From the NCBI RefSeq assembly GCF_000023125.1, contig NC_013037.1, positions 5,682,501-5,746,500 on the forward strand: DNA of 64,000 nucleotides, in the 5' to 3' direction. Source of the stretch: Dyadobacter fermentans DSM 18053. Its GTDB lineage: Bacteria > Bacteroidota > Bacteroidia > Cytophagales > Spirosomataceae. How positions within the stretch are numbered: position 1 is the first letter of the stretch; every line of letters begins with the position of its first letter. A program made the position numbers and the translations under genes. Shown piece by piece: positions 63,048-64,000 of this stretch. Below the pieces are notes generated by a model that saw only the letters and a program-made list of their open reading frames with translations, did no database searches and was not told the DNA's origin.

Positions 63048-63096
63048 AAAAAAGAATGGCGGAATTTGCCGGTACACCCGGAAAATGCCGCCATTC
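63048..63096 (-). terminator. Terminator after the SMP-30-like gene
   Basis: A 9-bp stem (63054-63062 with 63088-63096) with an internal CCGG/CCGG pairing is followed on the - strand by a T-run (A-run 63048-63053). It lies 17 bp past the stop at 63114. Confidence 0.75.
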
Positions 63097-63113
63097 GAAA
63101 GGTTAAGCTGCAA

Positions 63114-64000
63114 TTATTTTACACCTTTAACCTTCATTTTTAAACCATACACAGCTGTTTCGGCCGTGATAAAGAGCAGATCGCGGTTTTTTCCACCGAA
63201 GCAAACGTTGGCCGTCCAGCCCTTATGCACGGGAAAATGGGCGATTTGTGTGCCCGATTTGTCGAACACCGTCACGCCGTCGCCGGTAATGTACAGGTTG
63301 CCTTCTTCGTCCAGGATCATGCCGTCGGACCCTTTGGAGACGAAAAGCTGCCGGTTGGTAAGTTTGCCGTCCTTCTGGATGTTGTACACATAGGTTTTGT
63401 TATCACCGATGTCGGCTACGTACAGTTTTTTGCCGTCGGCTGTTCCGATAATGCCGTTGGGCTTTTTCAGCTTTTCATCCACGCGGATAAACTGCTTCCG
63501 GTCGGGACTGAGGTAGTACACATGCTGGCCGTCCTGCTGCATTTCGGGATCACGCTTCCAGTAATCGCGTTTGTAGAGCGGATCGGTAAGGTAAATACCG
63601 CCTTTGGCGTCGATCCAGAGGTCGTTGGGGCCATTGAGCAGCTTGCCTTCGTAATCCTTCACGAGCACGGTCGGGTTACCGTTTTTGTCAAAAGACCAGA
63701 CCTGATTTTCTTCATCTGAACAGGCAACGAGGTTGCCTTTCTGATCGAAGTACATGCCGTTCGCACGGCCTGCCTTGTCTGAAAATGTACTGAATGCGCC
63801 CGTTTCGGCATTCCAGCGAATGATTTTGTTATTAGGCTGATCTGTAAAAAACACATTACCGTCTTTATCGGGAACAGGCCCTTCGGTGAATTTGTACCCA
63901 TCGCCGAGTTTCTCGACCTGCGCGCCGGGCGCAACGATTGACTTCGAATCCATAATTTGTGCGGATAGTAAAACAGGAAAAAACAGTGCAGCGAGCCCCG
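63114..64000 (-). CDS. Exported SMP-30/gluconolactonase-like protein, 5' end outside window
   Basis: This is a six-bladed propeller lactonase-like protein. The ATG at 63953 (MDSKSIV) is not the true start. The frame stays open to the right edge and reads GLAALFFPVLLSAQ, the end of a signal peptide, so the gene begins beyond the window. Family motifs are KFTEGPVPDKDGNVFFTDQP, GPNDLWIDAKGGIYLTDPLY and KPNGIIGTADGKKLYVADIG, with the Glu, Asn and Asp residues that usually bind the metal. It probably hydrolyses a sugar lactone in the periplasm; the substrate is unproven. Confidence 0.9.
   Translation of the reverse strand, partial: GLAALFFPVLLSAQIMDSKSIVAPGAQVEKLGDGYKFTEGPVPDKDGNVFFTDQPNNKIIRWNAETGAFSTFSDKAGRANGMYFDQKGNLVACSDEENQVWSFDKNGNPTVLVKDYEGKLLNGPNDLWIDAKGGIYLTDPLYKRDYWKRDPEMQQDGQHVYYLSPDRKQFIRVDEKLKKPNGIIGTADGKKLYVADIGDNKTYVYNIQKDGKLTNRQLFVSKGSDGMILDEEGNLYITGDGVTVFDKSGTQIAHFPVHKGWTANVCFGGKNRDLLFITAETAVYGLKMKVKGVK

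Overview
The window looks like chromosomal DNA of a Bacteroidota bacterium, most likely a Cytophagales member close to Dyadobacter or Spirosoma. The evidence is three SusC/SusD pairs plus two further TonB-dependent receptors, an ECF sigma/FecR/STN-receptor signalling unit, DUF4249 next to a TonB receptor, start regions mostly without strong Shine-Dalgarno sequences, promoter-like TAnnTTTG boxes, and moderately high GC. The genus is an inference. I see no tRNA, rRNA, CRISPR array, transposase or prophage gene. Both ends cut through genes: a SusC gene on the left and an SMP-30-like gene on the right.

Region 1 (1-11.5 kb, + strand) holds a SusC/SusD pair, two paralogous exported FAD oxidoreductases (the first with an extra C-terminal beta domain), an MFS permease, and a gluconate-2-dehydrogenase-subunit-3-like protein followed by a GMC oxidoreductase. 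Together they look like uptake plus periplasmic oxidation of a sugar or glycoside. Region 2 (11.6-18.4 kb, +) is ECF sigma, FecR anti-sigma, a SusC with an N-terminal STN signalling domain, and SusD: a self-sensing uptake system. Region 3 (18.5-25.8 kb, -) has a membrane TPR/HTH regulator, a TonB receptor, a beta-helix lipoprotein and a beta-propeller phytase, probably for phosphate scavenging.

Region 4 (25.8-40 kb) is mostly housekeeping: xylA, a PpiD-like foldase, a small membrane protein, an SCP2 protein, an exported Gfo/Idh/MocA oxidoreductase, pdxJ, yqeY-like, cvpA-like, rlmN, a PiT phosphate permease, and nadA-nadB. Its intergenic DNA carries hairpin repeats, and a striking 43-bp inverted repeat with 8-mer tandem repeats lies between pdxJ and yqeY. 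Region 5 (40-51.8 kb) has a vanadium-haloperoxidase-like lipoprotein on the - strand, divergent from a SusC/SusD/FG-GAP-ASPIC/second haloperoxidase cluster on the + strand.

Region 6 (51.7-64 kb) is mixed: patatin and metallo-beta-lactamase-fold hydrolases, a GH92 mannosidase, an exported DAO-type flavoprotein, threonine aldolase, small conserved proteins, a DUF4249/TonB pair and an SMP-30-like protein. The DAO-type protein (55922-57070) is the best novelty candidate. The motif block that ends ordinary D-amino-acid oxidases sits before its Rossmann motif, as in a circular permutation.

Family assignments rest on motif recognition by eye; no search was run.
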